Source of the DNA: VRUE01 sp963730315
GTDB taxonomy: Bacteria > Actinomycetota > Thermoleophilia > Solirubrobacterales > 70-9
Length of the DNA: 64,000 nucleotides
Direction of reading: 5' to 3'
Assembly: GCA_963730315.1 (NCBI GenBank)
Contig: CAVSRD010000007.1
Location: 124,001 to 188,000 of the forward strand
Shown piece by piece: positions 9,998 to 17,559 of the stretch (the stretch's first letter is position 1; each line of letters starts with the position of its first letter). The notes beneath the pieces are model-generated. The model did no database searches and was not told where the DNA came from. It was given only the letters and a program-made list of their open reading frames with translations. The translations under genes were made by a program, and so were the position numbers.

Positions 9998-11282
9998 CGG
10001 AGCGCAGCTCTGTGACTCGGGTGGCGAGCTCGCCGTCGGTGACGAGATTGGCTTCGATCCGCCTCAGGGAGTTGAGCACGGTGGAGTGATCGCGGCCGCC
10101 GTAGAGACGGCCGATCTGGGGTAGCGAGAGGTCGGTCGATTCGCGCGTGAGGAGGATTGCCACTTGCCTGGCGCGCAGCGGCGTCGCGGCGCGGCTGGTT
10201 CCGACCAGCTCCGCTCGGGAGATGCCGAACGAGCTGGCGACCAGCTCCTGGATCTGTTCAATCGCGGTCGGTGGAACGGGCTTCGATCGATAGGGGATCA
10301 GCTCGGCGACCAGCTCGGAGCTGAGCGGCTTCATCGTCAGCGAGGCGTGGGCGATCAGCTTGGTGAGGGCGCCGTGGAGGCGGCGCACGTTGCTGTCGAT
10401 CCGCCTCGCCAGCTCGGAGAGGGCGTCGCGATCGGCGCTGTCCAGACCCGCCTCACGTGCAAGGTGCTGCAGGACGGTGAAGCGGGTCGAGAGGTCGGGC
10501 GGGTCGACCGGGATGGTCAAGCCCCACTCGAAGCGGTCGCGCAGCCTCAACGCGAGGGTCGAGAGCTCGCTGGGCAGGCGGTCGGCGGAGAGGACGAGTT
10601 GGCTGCCGCCCTCGTAAAGGGCGTTGAAGGTGTGGAAGAACTCCTCCTCGGTGTGCTGCTTGCCCTGCAGGAACTGGACGTCGTCGACCAGCAGCACGTC
10701 GAGGTCGCGGTAGCGCGCCTTGAAGCGCTCGGCGCCGCTCGAGCGCAGGGACGCGACGAACTCGTTGGTGAAGCGCTCGGCGGTCGTGTAGCGGACGCTC
10801 AGCTGAGCGGCGTTGACGCGCAGGTAGTTGGCGATCGCGCCGAGCAGGTGCGTCTTGCCGAGCCCGGGGGGCCCGTGCAGGAAAAGTGGGTTGTAGGCCT
10901 CGGATGGAGCCTCGGCGACGGCGAGCGCGGCGCCGTGGGCGACCCGATTGCCCTCGCCGATCACGAAGCGCTCGAAGGTGTAGCTGGGGTTCGGCTCGAC
11001 CGTTACGTCGCCGGCATCGGTCCCGCCGGGCGCGAAGCCGATCTCGTCGAGGGGACCCGCAGCGGCCGCAAGCGCCTCGCGGAGCAAGGAGGTGTAGCGG
11101 CGCTCGACCCAGGTGCGGATGCCGTCGGGCGCCGTCAGGTAGAGCGTCGTTCCCTGCGCTCCAACGGCCTTCAACGGCTCCAGCCAGATCTTGAAGGTCG
11201 ACTCGGGGAGGGCTTCTCGCAGCTGTTGCCGGACGCCCTCCCAGAGAGCTTCGAGGTTCTGTCCGGAGAGGTCGTCGGCCAC
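9966..11282 (-). CDS. dnaA: Chromosomal replication initiator DnaA
   Basis: The AAA+ protein that binds DnaA boxes, melts oriC and recruits the helicase. Domain I begins ADDLSGQNLEALWEGV. The AAA+ core shows Walker A GPPGLGKTH and Walker B LLVDDVQFLQGKQ. The C-terminal DnaA signature GRDHSTVLNSLRRIE makes the helix-turn-helix. I chose the GTG at 11282 (438 residues) because domain I begins there as in homologues and because TATGGT (11296-11291) lies 8 nt upstream, which suits a leaderless transcript. A TTG at 11333 would add 17 Pro/Arg/Ala residues with no homologous look. The gene is divergent from rpmH. Confidence 0.96.
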   Translation of the reverse strand: MADDLSGQNLEALWEGVRQQLREALPESTFKIWLEPLKAVGAQGTTLYLTAPDGIRTWVERRYTSLLREALAAAAGPLDEIGFAPGGTDAGDVTVEPNPSYTFERFVIGEGNRVAHGAALAVAEAPSEAYNPLFLHGPPGLGKTHLLGAIANYLRVNAAQLSVRYTTAERFTNEFVASLRSSGAERFKARYRDLDVLLVDDVQFLQGKQHTEEEFFHTFNALYEGGSQLVLSADRLPSELSTLALRLRDRFEWGLTIPVDPPDLSTRFTVLQHLAREAGLDSADRDALSELARRIDSNVRRLHGALTKLIAHASLTMKPLSSELVAELIPYRSKPVPPTAIEQIQELVASSFGISRAELVGTSRAATPLRARQVAILLTRESTDLSLPQIGRLYGGRDHSTVLNSLRRIEANLVTDGELATRVTELRSAIHSPSPDRA

Positions 11283-11290
11283 CGTCGGCG

Positions 11291-11296
11291 ACCATA
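11291..11296 (-). promoter_or_regulatory. -10-like element TATGGT upstream of dnaA
   Basis: On the minus strand TATGGT fits the TANNNT pattern. It lies 8 nt from the GTG chosen as dnaA start, with no Shine-Dalgarno sequence. The geometry matches leaderless transcription; no clear -35 is seen. Confidence 0.35.
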
Positions 11297-11384
11297 GCGG
11301 CGCCCGTGGGGCCCGGGCCGGAGCGGGTCGCAAATGCCGAAGGAAAGATTCGGCGCGCGCGCCTCGCCCTGGGAGGGGCGTCCG

Positions 11385-11390
11385 TATACT
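11385..11390 (+). promoter_or_regulatory. -10-like element TATACT upstream of rpmH
   Basis: TATACT ends 10 nt before the rpmH ATG, and no ribosome-binding site lies between. A leaderless or nearly leaderless rpmH-rnpA-yidD-yidC mRNA is implied. Confidence 0.45.
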
Positions 11391-11400
11391 GCGACGGCCA

Positions 11401-11535
11401 ATGAAGCGGACCTACCAGCCGAAGAGGCGAAAGCGCGCCAAGACTCACGGCTTCCGGGCGAGGATGCGGACGCGCGGCGGCCGGGCGATCCTGAAGCGGC
11501 GGCGGCGCAAAGGCCGGAAGCGCCTCACCCCATAG
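11401..11535 (+). CDS. rpmH: 50S ribosomal protein L34
   Basis: The 44-residue highly basic protein starts MKRTYQPKRRKRAKTHGFRA, continues with the family MRTRGGRAIL segment, and ends in an Arg/Lys-rich tail. It is a structural protein of the large ribosomal subunit. It is the first gene of the plus-strand half of the origin block, divergent from dnaA and followed after 2 bp by rnpA, as in nearly all bacteria. Confidence 0.97.
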   Translation: MKRTYQPKRRKRAKTHGFRARMRTRGGRAILKRRRRKGRKRLTP

Positions 11536-11537
11536 AG

Positions 11538-11903
11538 ATGGCGAAGCGACGCCGCCTCTCGCGCAGCGGCGAGTTCGACCGCGTTTACCGCGACGGCTCC
11601 TCGCGCGCGACCCGCCACCTGGTGCTCTACAGCTTCCCGCGCGGGGATGAGGAGGAGCGAGAGGTGAGGCTGGGTGTCTCGGTGGGCCGCAAGCTCGGCG
11701 GCTCGACCGAGCGCAACAGGGTGAAGCGAGCGCTGCGCGAGGCCTTCTGGGCGCTCGCCGACCGGCTGCCACCGCGCCACGACTTCGTCCTGGTGGCGCG
11801 GCCCGAGATCGACGCGCTGATCGATCGGGAAGGCACGGACGGGGTGCGGGCGAGCATCGAAGATGCGCTGAGGCAGGGCACGGAGGAGGAGCGTTCCACG
11901 TGA
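11538..11903 (+). CDS. rnpA: Ribonuclease P protein component
   Basis: This is the protein subunit of RNase P, which with the catalytic RNA trims tRNA 5' leaders. From the ATG at 11538 it is 121 residues, with the N-terminal LSRSGEFDRVYRDG segment, the VSVGRKLGGS strand and the RNR signature STERNRVKRALREAF. The gene follows rpmH by 2 bp, and its stop overlaps the yidD GTG. The 3' end carries a parS-like palindrome. Confidence 0.95.
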   Translation: MAKRRRLSRSGEFDRVYRDGSSRATRHLVLYSFPRGDEEEREVRLGVSVGRKLGGSTERNRVKRALREAFWALADRLPPRHDFVLVARPEIDALIDREGTDGVRASIEDALRQGTEEERST

Positions 11904-11907
11904 AACG
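11892..11907. promoter_or_regulatory. parS-like centromere site
   Basis: The 16-mer CGTTCCACGTGAAACG matches the bacterial parS consensus TGTTTCACGTGAAACA at 13 of 16 positions, including the whole CCACGTGAAAC core. It overlaps the rnpA stop and the yidD start, about 2 kb from the candidate origin, and parA/parB lie 2.4 kb further on. ParB would be expected to load here. Confidence 0.75.
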
Positions 11908-12178
11908 CGTTCTGCTCGCCCCGATCGCCGCCTATCAGCGCTGGGTCTCACCGGCGCTGCCCCGCCGCTGTCGGTACGAGCCGACCTGTTCGGCCTACGC
12001 CGCCCAGTCGATCCGCCGCTTCGGCATCCTGCGCGGCATCCTGCTGGCCGCCTGGCGCCTCTTGCGCTGCAACCCGCTCAGCCACGGCGGCTTCGACCCG
12101 GTCCCGGATCGCTTCACCCTGAAAGTCGGCCCGGTTGATCCGGGCGACTACCACCGGGGCCGGGAGGTGCGCACGTGA
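11900..12178 (+). CDS. yidD: Membrane protein insertion efficiency factor YidD
   Basis: A 92-residue member of the YidD (DUF37, haemolytic) family, a membrane-associated helper of YidC-dependent insertion. It has the family hallmarks YQRWVSPALPRRCRYEPTCS, the motif YEPTCSAYAAQSIRRFG and CNPLSHGGFDPVP with conserved cysteines. Translation starts at GTG 11900, overlapping the rnpA stop, and its stop overlaps the yidC GTG. The chain rnpA-yidD-yidC is therefore translationally coupled. Confidence 0.94.
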   Translation: MKRVLLAPIAAYQRWVSPALPRRCRYEPTCSAYAAQSIRRFGILRGILLAAWRLLRCNPLSHGGFDPVPDRFTLKVGPVDPGDYHRGREVRT

Positions 12179-12930
12179 TCCCCGCGGCGAACGTCCTGCA
12201 GCCGCTGATCGATATCGCCAACTCGGTCCTGCAGTTCTTCCACGACAACGCCGGGCTCAGCTGGGGGATGTCGATCATCGCGCTGACGATCGTCACCCGT
12301 GCGCTGCTGATTCCGCTCACCTACAAATCGCTGAAAGGGATGCGAGCGCTGCAGGCGCTGCAGCCGCAGATCAAGGAGATCCAGGCCAAGTACAAGAACG
12401 ACCGGCAGCGCATGCAGCAGGAGATGATGCGCTTCTACCAGGAGAACAAGGTCAACCCCTTCGCCTCCTGCATCCCGCTGATCGCCCAGCTGCCGGTCTT
12501 CATCACGCTCTTCTACGTGCTCCGCCACGAGCTTCCCGCCGACATCGGCTGCAAGGCAGGCGAATGCGGCAGCGAAGCGTCCTTCCTCTTCATCCACGAC
12601 CTGACCGCGAAGGCGACCGGCGGAGAACTGATCGCGCTGCTCATCCTCTACGTGGGCACCCAGCTGATCTCCGGCATGGTGATGTCGGTGACCGCGGACA
12701 AAAACCAGCGGATAATGATGTTCGTATTGCCCTTCGTCTTCGTCCCCTTCGTGATCAGCTTCCCGGCGGGGCTGGTCCTCTACTGGATCACCACCAACAT
12801 CTGGACGATCGGCCAGCAGTACACGATCCAGAGGCTGATCCCGGCGCCACACGTGGCCACCCCGGAGGAGGTGGCGGCAGCCAAGCCGCCGCCGAAACCG
12901 CCGAAAAAGAGGAAGAAGCGGCGTAGATAG
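12175..12930 (+). CDS. yidC: Membrane protein insertase YidC/Oxa1
   Basis: It inserts and folds inner-membrane proteins, alone or with SecYEG. The 251-residue protein is the short Gram-positive type. It has an N-terminal membrane segment, the conserved Arg in the first core helix (ALTIVTRALLIPLTYKS), the cytoplasmic helical hairpin (QIKEIQAKYKNDRQRMQQEM), then PLIAQLPVFITLFYVLR and later helices with FPAGLVLYWITTNIWTI. The tail is strongly basic (KPPKKRKKRRR), consistent with ribosome contact. The GTG start at 12175 overlaps the yidD stop. There is no obvious lipoprotein signal, unlike SpoIIIJ. Confidence 0.95.
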   Translation: MIPAANVLQPLIDIANSVLQFFHDNAGLSWGMSIIALTIVTRALLIPLTYKSLKGMRALQALQPQIKEIQAKYKNDRQRMQQEMMRFYQENKVNPFASCIPLIAQLPVFITLFYVLRHELPADIGCKAGECGSEASFLFIHDLTAKATGGELIALLILYVGTQLISGMVMSVTADKNQRIMMFVLPFVFVPFVISFPAGLVLYWITTNIWTIGQQYTIQRLIPAPHVATPEEVAAAKPPPKPPKKRKKRRR

Positions 12931-12961
12931 GCGAGCGCCGGCGGTCGGGCGCTTCCGCGAA

Positions 12962-12967
12962 TAGACT
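12962..12967 (+). promoter_or_regulatory. -10-like element TAGACT upstream of jag
   Basis: TAGACT lies 7 nt upstream of the jag ATG at 12975 with no Shine-Dalgarno site between, which suits a leaderless transcript separate from yidC. Confidence 0.4.
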
Positions 12968-12974
12968 GGCGCGC

Positions 12975-13457
12975 ATGAGCGCTGACGGGGATTGGCCGGA
13001 GGAGCCCGCGGAACGGGTTAAGGAGCTCGTGGAGGCGGTGCTGGATGGGCTCGATCTGAACGGCGAGGTGGAGGTTCGCGAGGACGGCGAGCGGATCGAT
13101 GCGGTGGTGGTCGGCGACGACGACTACGGGCTGCTGATCGGCAAGCGGGGGCAGACGATCGATGCGGTGCAGCTCCTCTGCTACCAGGCGGCGTTCCGGG
13201 GAACGCGTGATCGTAAGCGGGTGGTGCTGGACGCCGCCGGGTATCGGGAGCGACGACGCGAGGTGCTGACGGCGCGAGCCGACCGCGCTGCCGAGCAGGC
13301 GCTGGACCACAACGCCAGCGTCGAGATGGACCCGATGAGCGCCCAGGAACGGCGGGTCGTCCACGAGCATCTGAAGGAGCGTCCGGGGATCGAGACGTTC
13401 AGCGAAGGAGACGAGCCACGCCGGCGCGTGATCGTCGCGCCTTTAGTGTCCGAGTAG
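12975..13457 (+). CDS. jag: Jag/KhpB RNA-binding protein (KH and R3H domains)
   Basis: A 160-residue SpoIIIJ-associated protein. It has a KH domain with the GxxG loop IGKRGQ (about residues 55-60, in DYGLLIGKRGQTIDAVQ) and a C-terminal R3H domain (MSAQERRVVHEHLKE). The extended N-terminal Jag domain of Firmicutes is missing, as is usual in actinobacteria. It binds RNA and is linked to cell-wall and division control in other Gram-positives. The position after yidC is canonical. Confidence 0.93.
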   Translation: MSADGDWPEEPAERVKELVEAVLDGLDLNGEVEVREDGERIDAVVVGDDDYGLLIGKRGQTIDAVQLLCYQAAFRGTRDRKRVVLDAAGYRERRREVLTARADRAAEQALDHNASVEMDPMSAQERRVVHEHLKERPGIETFSEGDEPRRRVIVAPLVSE

Positions 13458-13491
13458 CCCCTCCGGGAGTGGGGGCTCCACGTAACTTTTT
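13456..13491 (+). terminator. Weak terminator-like hairpin after jag
   Basis: AGCCCC (13456-13461) can pair with GGGGCT (13472-13477), and a T5 run follows at 13487-13491 after a 9-nt gap. The gap makes it a poor terminator. Confidence 0.3.
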
Positions 13492-13517
13492 CGAAGCTGC
13501 GTTTGTGGTTGTGGACG

Positions 13518-14228
13518 ATGGTTGGTGACGAAAAAGTACAAGACGTTTCGCCCCCACCCCCGGAGGGCCTTAGCCCACAGCAGCGGGCGGCGCTCACGAC
13601 CTTGCTTGAGCTGCTTGGGGATGAGCGCGGCTCGGTCAGCTCGGTCAGGGAGCCGGAGCGGGCGTGGAAGGTCCATGTCGAGGACAGCCTCAGCGGGCTT
13701 GAGATAGAGGAACTGCGAGCAGCAAGGAGAATCGCCGATATCGGCTCTGGAGCGGGATTTCCGGGCTTGGTCCTGGCTGCAGCTCTACCTCGAGCGGAGG
13801 TTGAGCTGATCGAGTCGATAGGCCGCAAGTGCGACTTCATGCGGCGAGCGATAGAGGCCTCGGGAATCCCCAACGCACGGGTGGTCAACGCCCGCTCCGA
13901 GGAGGTCGCGGCCGGTGAGGGCCGCGAGACCTACGACGCCGCAACCGTCCGCGCCGTCGGTCGGCTCTCGACCCTGGCCGAGCTGGCCTCCCCGCTGTTG
14001 CGCGAAGGGGGCGTGCTGGTCGCCTGGAAGGGCAGGCGGGACCCTGACGAGGAGCAGCAGCTTGCCCGCGCGTCGGAGCAGCTCGCGATGCGCCCCGAGC
14101 GGATCGTCGACGTGGGCGACCGAGCCGGCAGCAGGCACCGTCACCTCCACCTGATCCGCAAGGCCGGCTCGACGCCGCCCGAGCTCCCCCGCCGTCCCGG
14201 CGTGGCGAAGAAGCGGCCTCGCGGTTGA
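13518..14228 (+). CDS. rsmG: 16S rRNA (guanine-527 N7) methyltransferase
   Basis: It methylates G527 in the 530 loop of 16S rRNA; loss gives low-level streptomycin resistance in other bacteria. The Rossmann SAM motif IADIGSGAGFPGLVLA lies at about residues 70-85, followed by ELIESIGRKCDFMRR. The protein ends with the RsmG tail PRRPGVAKKRP. The start is uncertain: ATG 13518 gives 236 residues, while a TTG at 13503 adds five. No ribosome-binding site is visible for either. The gene precedes parA as in many actinobacteria. Confidence 0.94.
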   Translation: MVGDEKVQDVSPPPPEGLSPQQRAALTTLLELLGDERGSVSSVREPERAWKVHVEDSLSGLEIEELRAARRIADIGSGAGFPGLVLAAALPRAEVELIESIGRKCDFMRRAIEASGIPNARVVNARSEEVAAGEGRETYDAATVRAVGRLSTLAELASPLLREGGVLVAWKGRRDPDEEQQLARASEQLAMRPERIVDVGDRAGSRHRHLHLIRKAGSTPPELPRRPGVAKKRPRG

Positions 14229-14252
14229 GGTGGATCCCTGCCCGAATAGGCT
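14225..14252 (+). promoter_or_regulatory. Candidate parA promoter
   Basis: TTGAGG (14225-14230), a 16-nt spacer and TAGGCT (14247-14252) lie at the end of rsmG. The -10 is 9 nt from the parA ATG and there is no Shine-Dalgarno site, so the parAB mRNA may be leaderless. Confidence 0.45.
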
Positions 14253-14261
14253 GCTGGGCGA

Positions 14262-15020
14262 ATGGGCTTCGTCTACGCGGTAGCGAACCAGAAGGGCGGC
14301 GTCGGCAAGACGACCACCGCGGTCAACCTCGCCTCCTGCGTTTCCGCGTCCGGTGCCCAGACCCTGCTGGTCGACCTCGACCCGCAGTGCAACGCGACGG
14401 TCGCCATGGGCGCCGAGCGCGACATGCACCCATCCTCGTACGACTGCCTGATCGGCGAGGTCTCCGTTGCCGCCGCGGCGCGACCGGCCGGTCCCGACAA
14501 CCTCTGGCTGGTCCCCGCCGCCGCCGACCTGGCGGGTGCCGCGGTCGAGCTGCCGCGCCTGCGGGGATCGGAGACGCGGCTGCGCGAGAGCCTCGGCCCG
14601 GTGCGTGAGCGGTTCGCCTTCACGATGCTCGACTGCCCCCCCTCGCTCGGCCCGGTCAGCGTCAACGCCCTGGTCGCCGCCGACCGGGTGATCGTCCCGG
14701 TCCAGGCGGAGTATCTGGCGCTCGAGGGGCTGGTCCAGTTCCTCGACACGCTCGGGATGATCCGCCGTGAGCTGAACCCGGCCCTGAACGTGTCGGGCCT
14801 GTTGATCACCATGCACGACGAGCGCACCCGACTCGCCCAGGACGTCGAGCGGGAGCTGCGCGAGCACTTCCCCGAAATGGTCTTCGAGACGGTCATACCG
14901 CGCAGCGTCAGGGTCGCCGAGGCGCCCAGCTACGGCCTGCCGGTGACCGAGCACGCCCCCGCCTCTCGCGGCTCCGACGCCTACCGCGCCCTCGCGGAGG
15001 AGCTGACCGCCCGTGGCTAG
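14262..15020 (+). CDS. parA: Chromosome partitioning ATPase ParA (Soj)
   Basis: A deviant-Walker ATPase that binds DNA non-specifically and moves ParB-parS complexes. The 252-residue protein begins with the P-loop VANQKGGVGKTTTAVNLAS with its signature lysines, then LLVDLDPQCNAT (A') and MLDCPPSLGPVSVNAL (Walker B). It has no N-terminal helix-turn-helix, so it is the chromosomal rather than the plasmid P1 type. It overlaps parB by 8 bp. The nearby parS-like site at 11892-11907 supports a chromosomal role. Confidence 0.95.
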   Translation: MGFVYAVANQKGGVGKTTTAVNLASCVSASGAQTLLVDLDPQCNATVAMGAERDMHPSSYDCLIGEVSVAAAARPAGPDNLWLVPAAADLAGAAVELPRLRGSETRLRESLGPVRERFAFTMLDCPPSLGPVSVNALVAADRVIVPVQAEYLALEGLVQFLDTLGMIRRELNPALNVSGLLITMHDERTRLAQDVERELREHFPEMVFETVIPRSVRVAEAPSYGLPVTEHAPASRGSDAYRALAEELTARG

Positions 15021-15882
15021 CGGCGCCAAGCGCGGGATGGGTCGCGGCCTCGCGGCGATCCTGCCGGAAGCGGCCGCCGCCGAGCAGCTCGGCGAGCTGC
15101 GCGAGCTGCCGGTCGAGGCGATCAGGCCCAACCCGAGCCAGCCGCGCACCACGTTCGACCCCGAGGCGCTGGCCGGGCTCGCCACCTCGATCGAGCAGAG
15201 CGGCGTCGTCCAGCCGCTCCTCGTACGCCCCCTGCGCGACGGCGGCTACGAGCTGGTCGCCGGCGAGCGCCGCTGGCGGGCGGCGCGGCAGGCCGGCCTG
15301 GAGAGGGTGCCGGCGATCGTCCGCGACTCGGAGCAGGCGGAGAGACTGCAGGTGGCGCTGATCGAGAACGTGGTCCGCGAGGATCTCAACCCGGTCGACG
15401 AGGCGCGCGCCTGCGCCGCCCTGGTCGACGAGCTCGGCCTCTCCAAAGAGGACCTGGCGCGGCGCATCGGCCGCAGCCGCCCCGCCGTCTCCAACCTGAT
15501 CCGCCTGCTCGACCTGCCCGACGAGGCGCTCGACCTGCTCGAGTCGGGCGAGCTGAGCGAGGGCCACGGCCGGGCGCTGCTCGGGGCACCCGGCAACGAC
15601 CTGCGCCGCCGCCTCGCCCGCGACGCGGCGAAGGGCGGCTGGTCGGTGCGTGAGACCGAGAACAGGGTTAAGCTGGCCAGCCAGCCAAAACAGCGGGTGC
15701 GGCGGAGGGTCGGCGCCGAGGAGGCGGCGGCGATGCGCGACGCCGCCGACCGCCTCGAGTCGGCCCTCGGACACGAGGTCGAGGTTCGCCGGAAAGGGGA
15801 CGAGGTGGCGGTGGAGATGCGCTTCGACGACCTCGATGAGGCCCTCGCCCTCGGCCGCAGGCTGGCCCGCCGCACGGACTGA
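15013..15882 (+). CDS. parB: Chromosome partitioning protein ParB (Spo0J)
   Basis: A CTP-dependent clamp that loads at parS. From GTG 15013 it has 289 residues. An N-terminal tail (KRGMGRGLAAIL, the ParA-stimulating peptide) is followed by the ParB/Srx CTPase domain with GGYELVAGERRWRAARQAG, the helix-turn-helix SKEDLARRIGRSRPAVSNLIR and a C-terminal dimerisation domain ending in a VEMRFDDLDEALA strand-helix. It is translated with parA through an 8-bp overlap. Confidence 0.96.
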   Translation: MASGAKRGMGRGLAAILPEAAAAEQLGELRELPVEAIRPNPSQPRTTFDPEALAGLATSIEQSGVVQPLLVRPLRDGGYELVAGERRWRAARQAGLERVPAIVRDSEQAERLQVALIENVVREDLNPVDEARACAALVDELGLSKEDLARRIGRSRPAVSNLIRLLDLPDEALDLLESGELSEGHGRALLGAPGNDLRRRLARDAAKGGWSVRETENRVKLASQPKQRVRRRVGAEEAAAMRDAADRLESALGHEVEVRRKGDEVAVEMRFDDLDEALALGRRLARRTD

Positions 15883-15930
15883 GAACACCCAGCAGAAGGC
15901 GCCGACCTGCCGCTATCATCGCCACACTTC

Positions 15931-16004
<74 letters not shown>

Positions 16005-16029
16005 CTGTCGCAGCGGTTTCGTTCCTCGC

Positions 16030-16057
16030 TCGACCGGCTGAGAGCCCGACCTATAAT
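16030..16057 (+). promoter_or_regulatory. Promoter upstream of the bifunctional nuclease gene
   Basis: TCGACC (16030-16035), a 16-nt spacer and a perfect TATAAT (16052-16057) form a good sigma-70-type promoter. Transcription would start near 16064, about 23 nt before the gene, leaving room for the GGAG site at 16077-16080. Confidence 0.6.
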
Positions 16058-16086
16058 GGGCGGTCCACCTCGGCGCGGAGCGAATT

Positions 16087-16575
16087 TTGCAGCAGATGCA
16101 GATCTACGGCGTCAGCTTCGACATGGTCGGCAAGCAGCCGATCGTCTTGCTGAAGACGGTTGACGGCAACCGGTTCCTGCCGATCTGGATCGGGCATCCC
16201 GAGGCGGCGGCGATCCTGATGAAGCTGCAGGGCGCCTCGACGCCCCGGCCGATGACCCACGACCTGCTCTCCGAGGTGCTCGAGCAGCTCGACGCCAAGT
16301 GCGAGCGGGTCTCCGTGACGGAGCTGCGCGACAACACCTTCTACGCCTCGATCACCGTCTCGATTGACGGCTCGGAGATGGAGATCGACTCTCGGCCCTC
16401 CGACGCGCTCGCCCTCGCGGTGCGCGTCTCGGCGCCGATCTTCGCGGCCGAGGAGGTGATCGAGGAGTCGGCGATCGAGTTCGAGCACGAGGTCGAGGAC
16501 ACCGAGGAGGTCGTCGACAAGTTCAAAGAGTTCCTCGACGAGGTGACGCCCGAAGACTTCGCCCAGGATGAGTAG
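16087..16575 (+). CDS. Bifunctional nuclease (BFN / DUF151) domain protein
   Basis: A 162-residue protein of the BFN family (DUF151). Residues 1-130 carry the family core, with LPIWIGHPEAAAILMKLQG, RPMTHDLL and the IDSRPSDALALAVR motif. The C-terminal 35 residues are very acidic. A Thermotoga structure and plant homologues exist, and an RNase/DNase activity was reported for the plant protein; the bacterial role is unclear. TTG at 16087 is preferred because GGAG lies 6 nt upstream; ATG 16096 would be 15 nt from it. It often neighbours tRNA or MerR genes in actinobacteria. Confidence 0.88.
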   Translation: MQQMQIYGVSFDMVGKQPIVLLKTVDGNRFLPIWIGHPEAAAILMKLQGASTPRPMTHDLLSEVLEQLDAKCERVSVTELRDNTFYASITVSIDGSEMEIDSRPSDALALAVRVSAPIFAAEEVIEESAIEFEHEVEDTEEVVDKFKEFLDEVTPEDFAQDE

Positions 16576-16620
16576 CCGCCGCATCGCGGGGGCCCATCCT
16601 GCCCGCCCGGCTCTCGCCGC

Positions 16621-17559
16621 CTACCGGGTCGGAGCGACCGCGGGAAGGGCCAAGTCGAGGATCTTTCCGACCAGCTGCTCGAAGGACATCCCCGCCGCCT
16701 CCGCGGCCTGGGGGAGGAGGCTGGTGTCGGTGAGGCCGGGGATCGCGTTGACCTCGAGCACCTGCGGGCCGTCGGCGGCGAGGATCAGGTCGACCCGGGA
16801 GAAGCCCGAGCAGCCGAGCGCCTCATAGGCTTCGAGCGCCGCCGCGGTCACCGCGCCGGCCTCGCGCTCGCCCAGCTCGGCCGGGCAGGCGAACTCGGTG
16901 CGACCGATCTCGTAGCGGGCCTCGAAGTCGTAGCGGTCGCCGCCGGCCGGGATCGCCTCGACCACGGGCAGCGGCTCGGAGCCGAGCACGCCGACCGCCA
17001 GCTCCCGCCCCTCGACGAAACGCTCCAGCAGCACCCGGTCGTCGTAGCTGAAGGCCGAGACCAGCGCCTCGGGCACCTCGTCGCGGCCCGCGGCGAACTT
17101 GACTCCGAGCGCCGAGCCGCCCCGGCTCGGCTTGACGACCAGGGGAAAGCCGAGCCGCCGCTCGAGCCCGCCGAGCGCGTCGGCGGCGCCCAGCTCGCGG
17201 AAGGCGGTCTCGTTGAAGGCGAACCAGTCGGGGGTGGGCACGCCCGCCTCGCGCAGCGCATGCTTGGCCAGCACCTTGTCCATGCAGCGGGCGCAGGCGG
17301 CGACCCCGGGCCCGGTGAAGGGGATGTCGAGGATCTCGAGCAGCTCCTGGGCGGTGCCGTCCTCGCCGCCCGGACCGTGCATCGCGACGAAGGCGACGTC
17401 TGGCCGCTCGGCGAGCAGCCGCTTGACCAGGTCGCCGCCGGCGTCGAGCGGCAGCGGCTCGTGGTCGAGCCGCTGCAGCGCGTCCTCGACGCGGGCGCCA
17501 GAGCGCAGCGAGACGCCGCGCTCCAGCGACCGCCCGCCTTTCAGCACCGCGACCTTCAT
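16621..17559 (-). CDS. ddl: D-alanine--D-alanine ligase
   Basis: An ATP-grasp enzyme that makes the D-Ala-D-Ala dipeptide for peptidoglycan. The 312-residue protein begins KVAVLKGGRSLERGVSLRSG. The catalytic Glu equivalent to E. coli DdlB Glu15 is kept, but the following Glu of the ERE motif is Gly here. It also has FVAMHGPGGEDGTAQ, the GPGVAACARCMDK lid, KPSRGGSALGV and the metal-binding end VLEVNAIPGLTDTSLLPQ. The ATG overlaps the stop of the upstream aminotransferase gene (ATGA), so the two are coupled. It converges on the bifunctional nuclease gene. Confidence 0.92.
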   Translation of the reverse strand: MKVAVLKGGRSLERGVSLRSGARVEDALQRLDHEPLPLDAGGDLVKRLLAERPDVAFVAMHGPGGEDGTAQELLEILDIPFTGPGVAACARCMDKVLAKHALREAGVPTPDWFAFNETAFRELGAADALGGLERRLGFPLVVKPSRGGSALGVKFAAGRDEVPEALVSAFSYDDRVLLERFVEGRELAVGVLGSEPLPVVEAIPAGGDRYDFEARYEIGRTEFACPAELGEREAGAVTAAALEAYEALGCSGFSRVDLILAADGPQVLEVNAIPGLTDTSLLPQAAEAAGMSFEQLVGKILDLALPAVAPTR

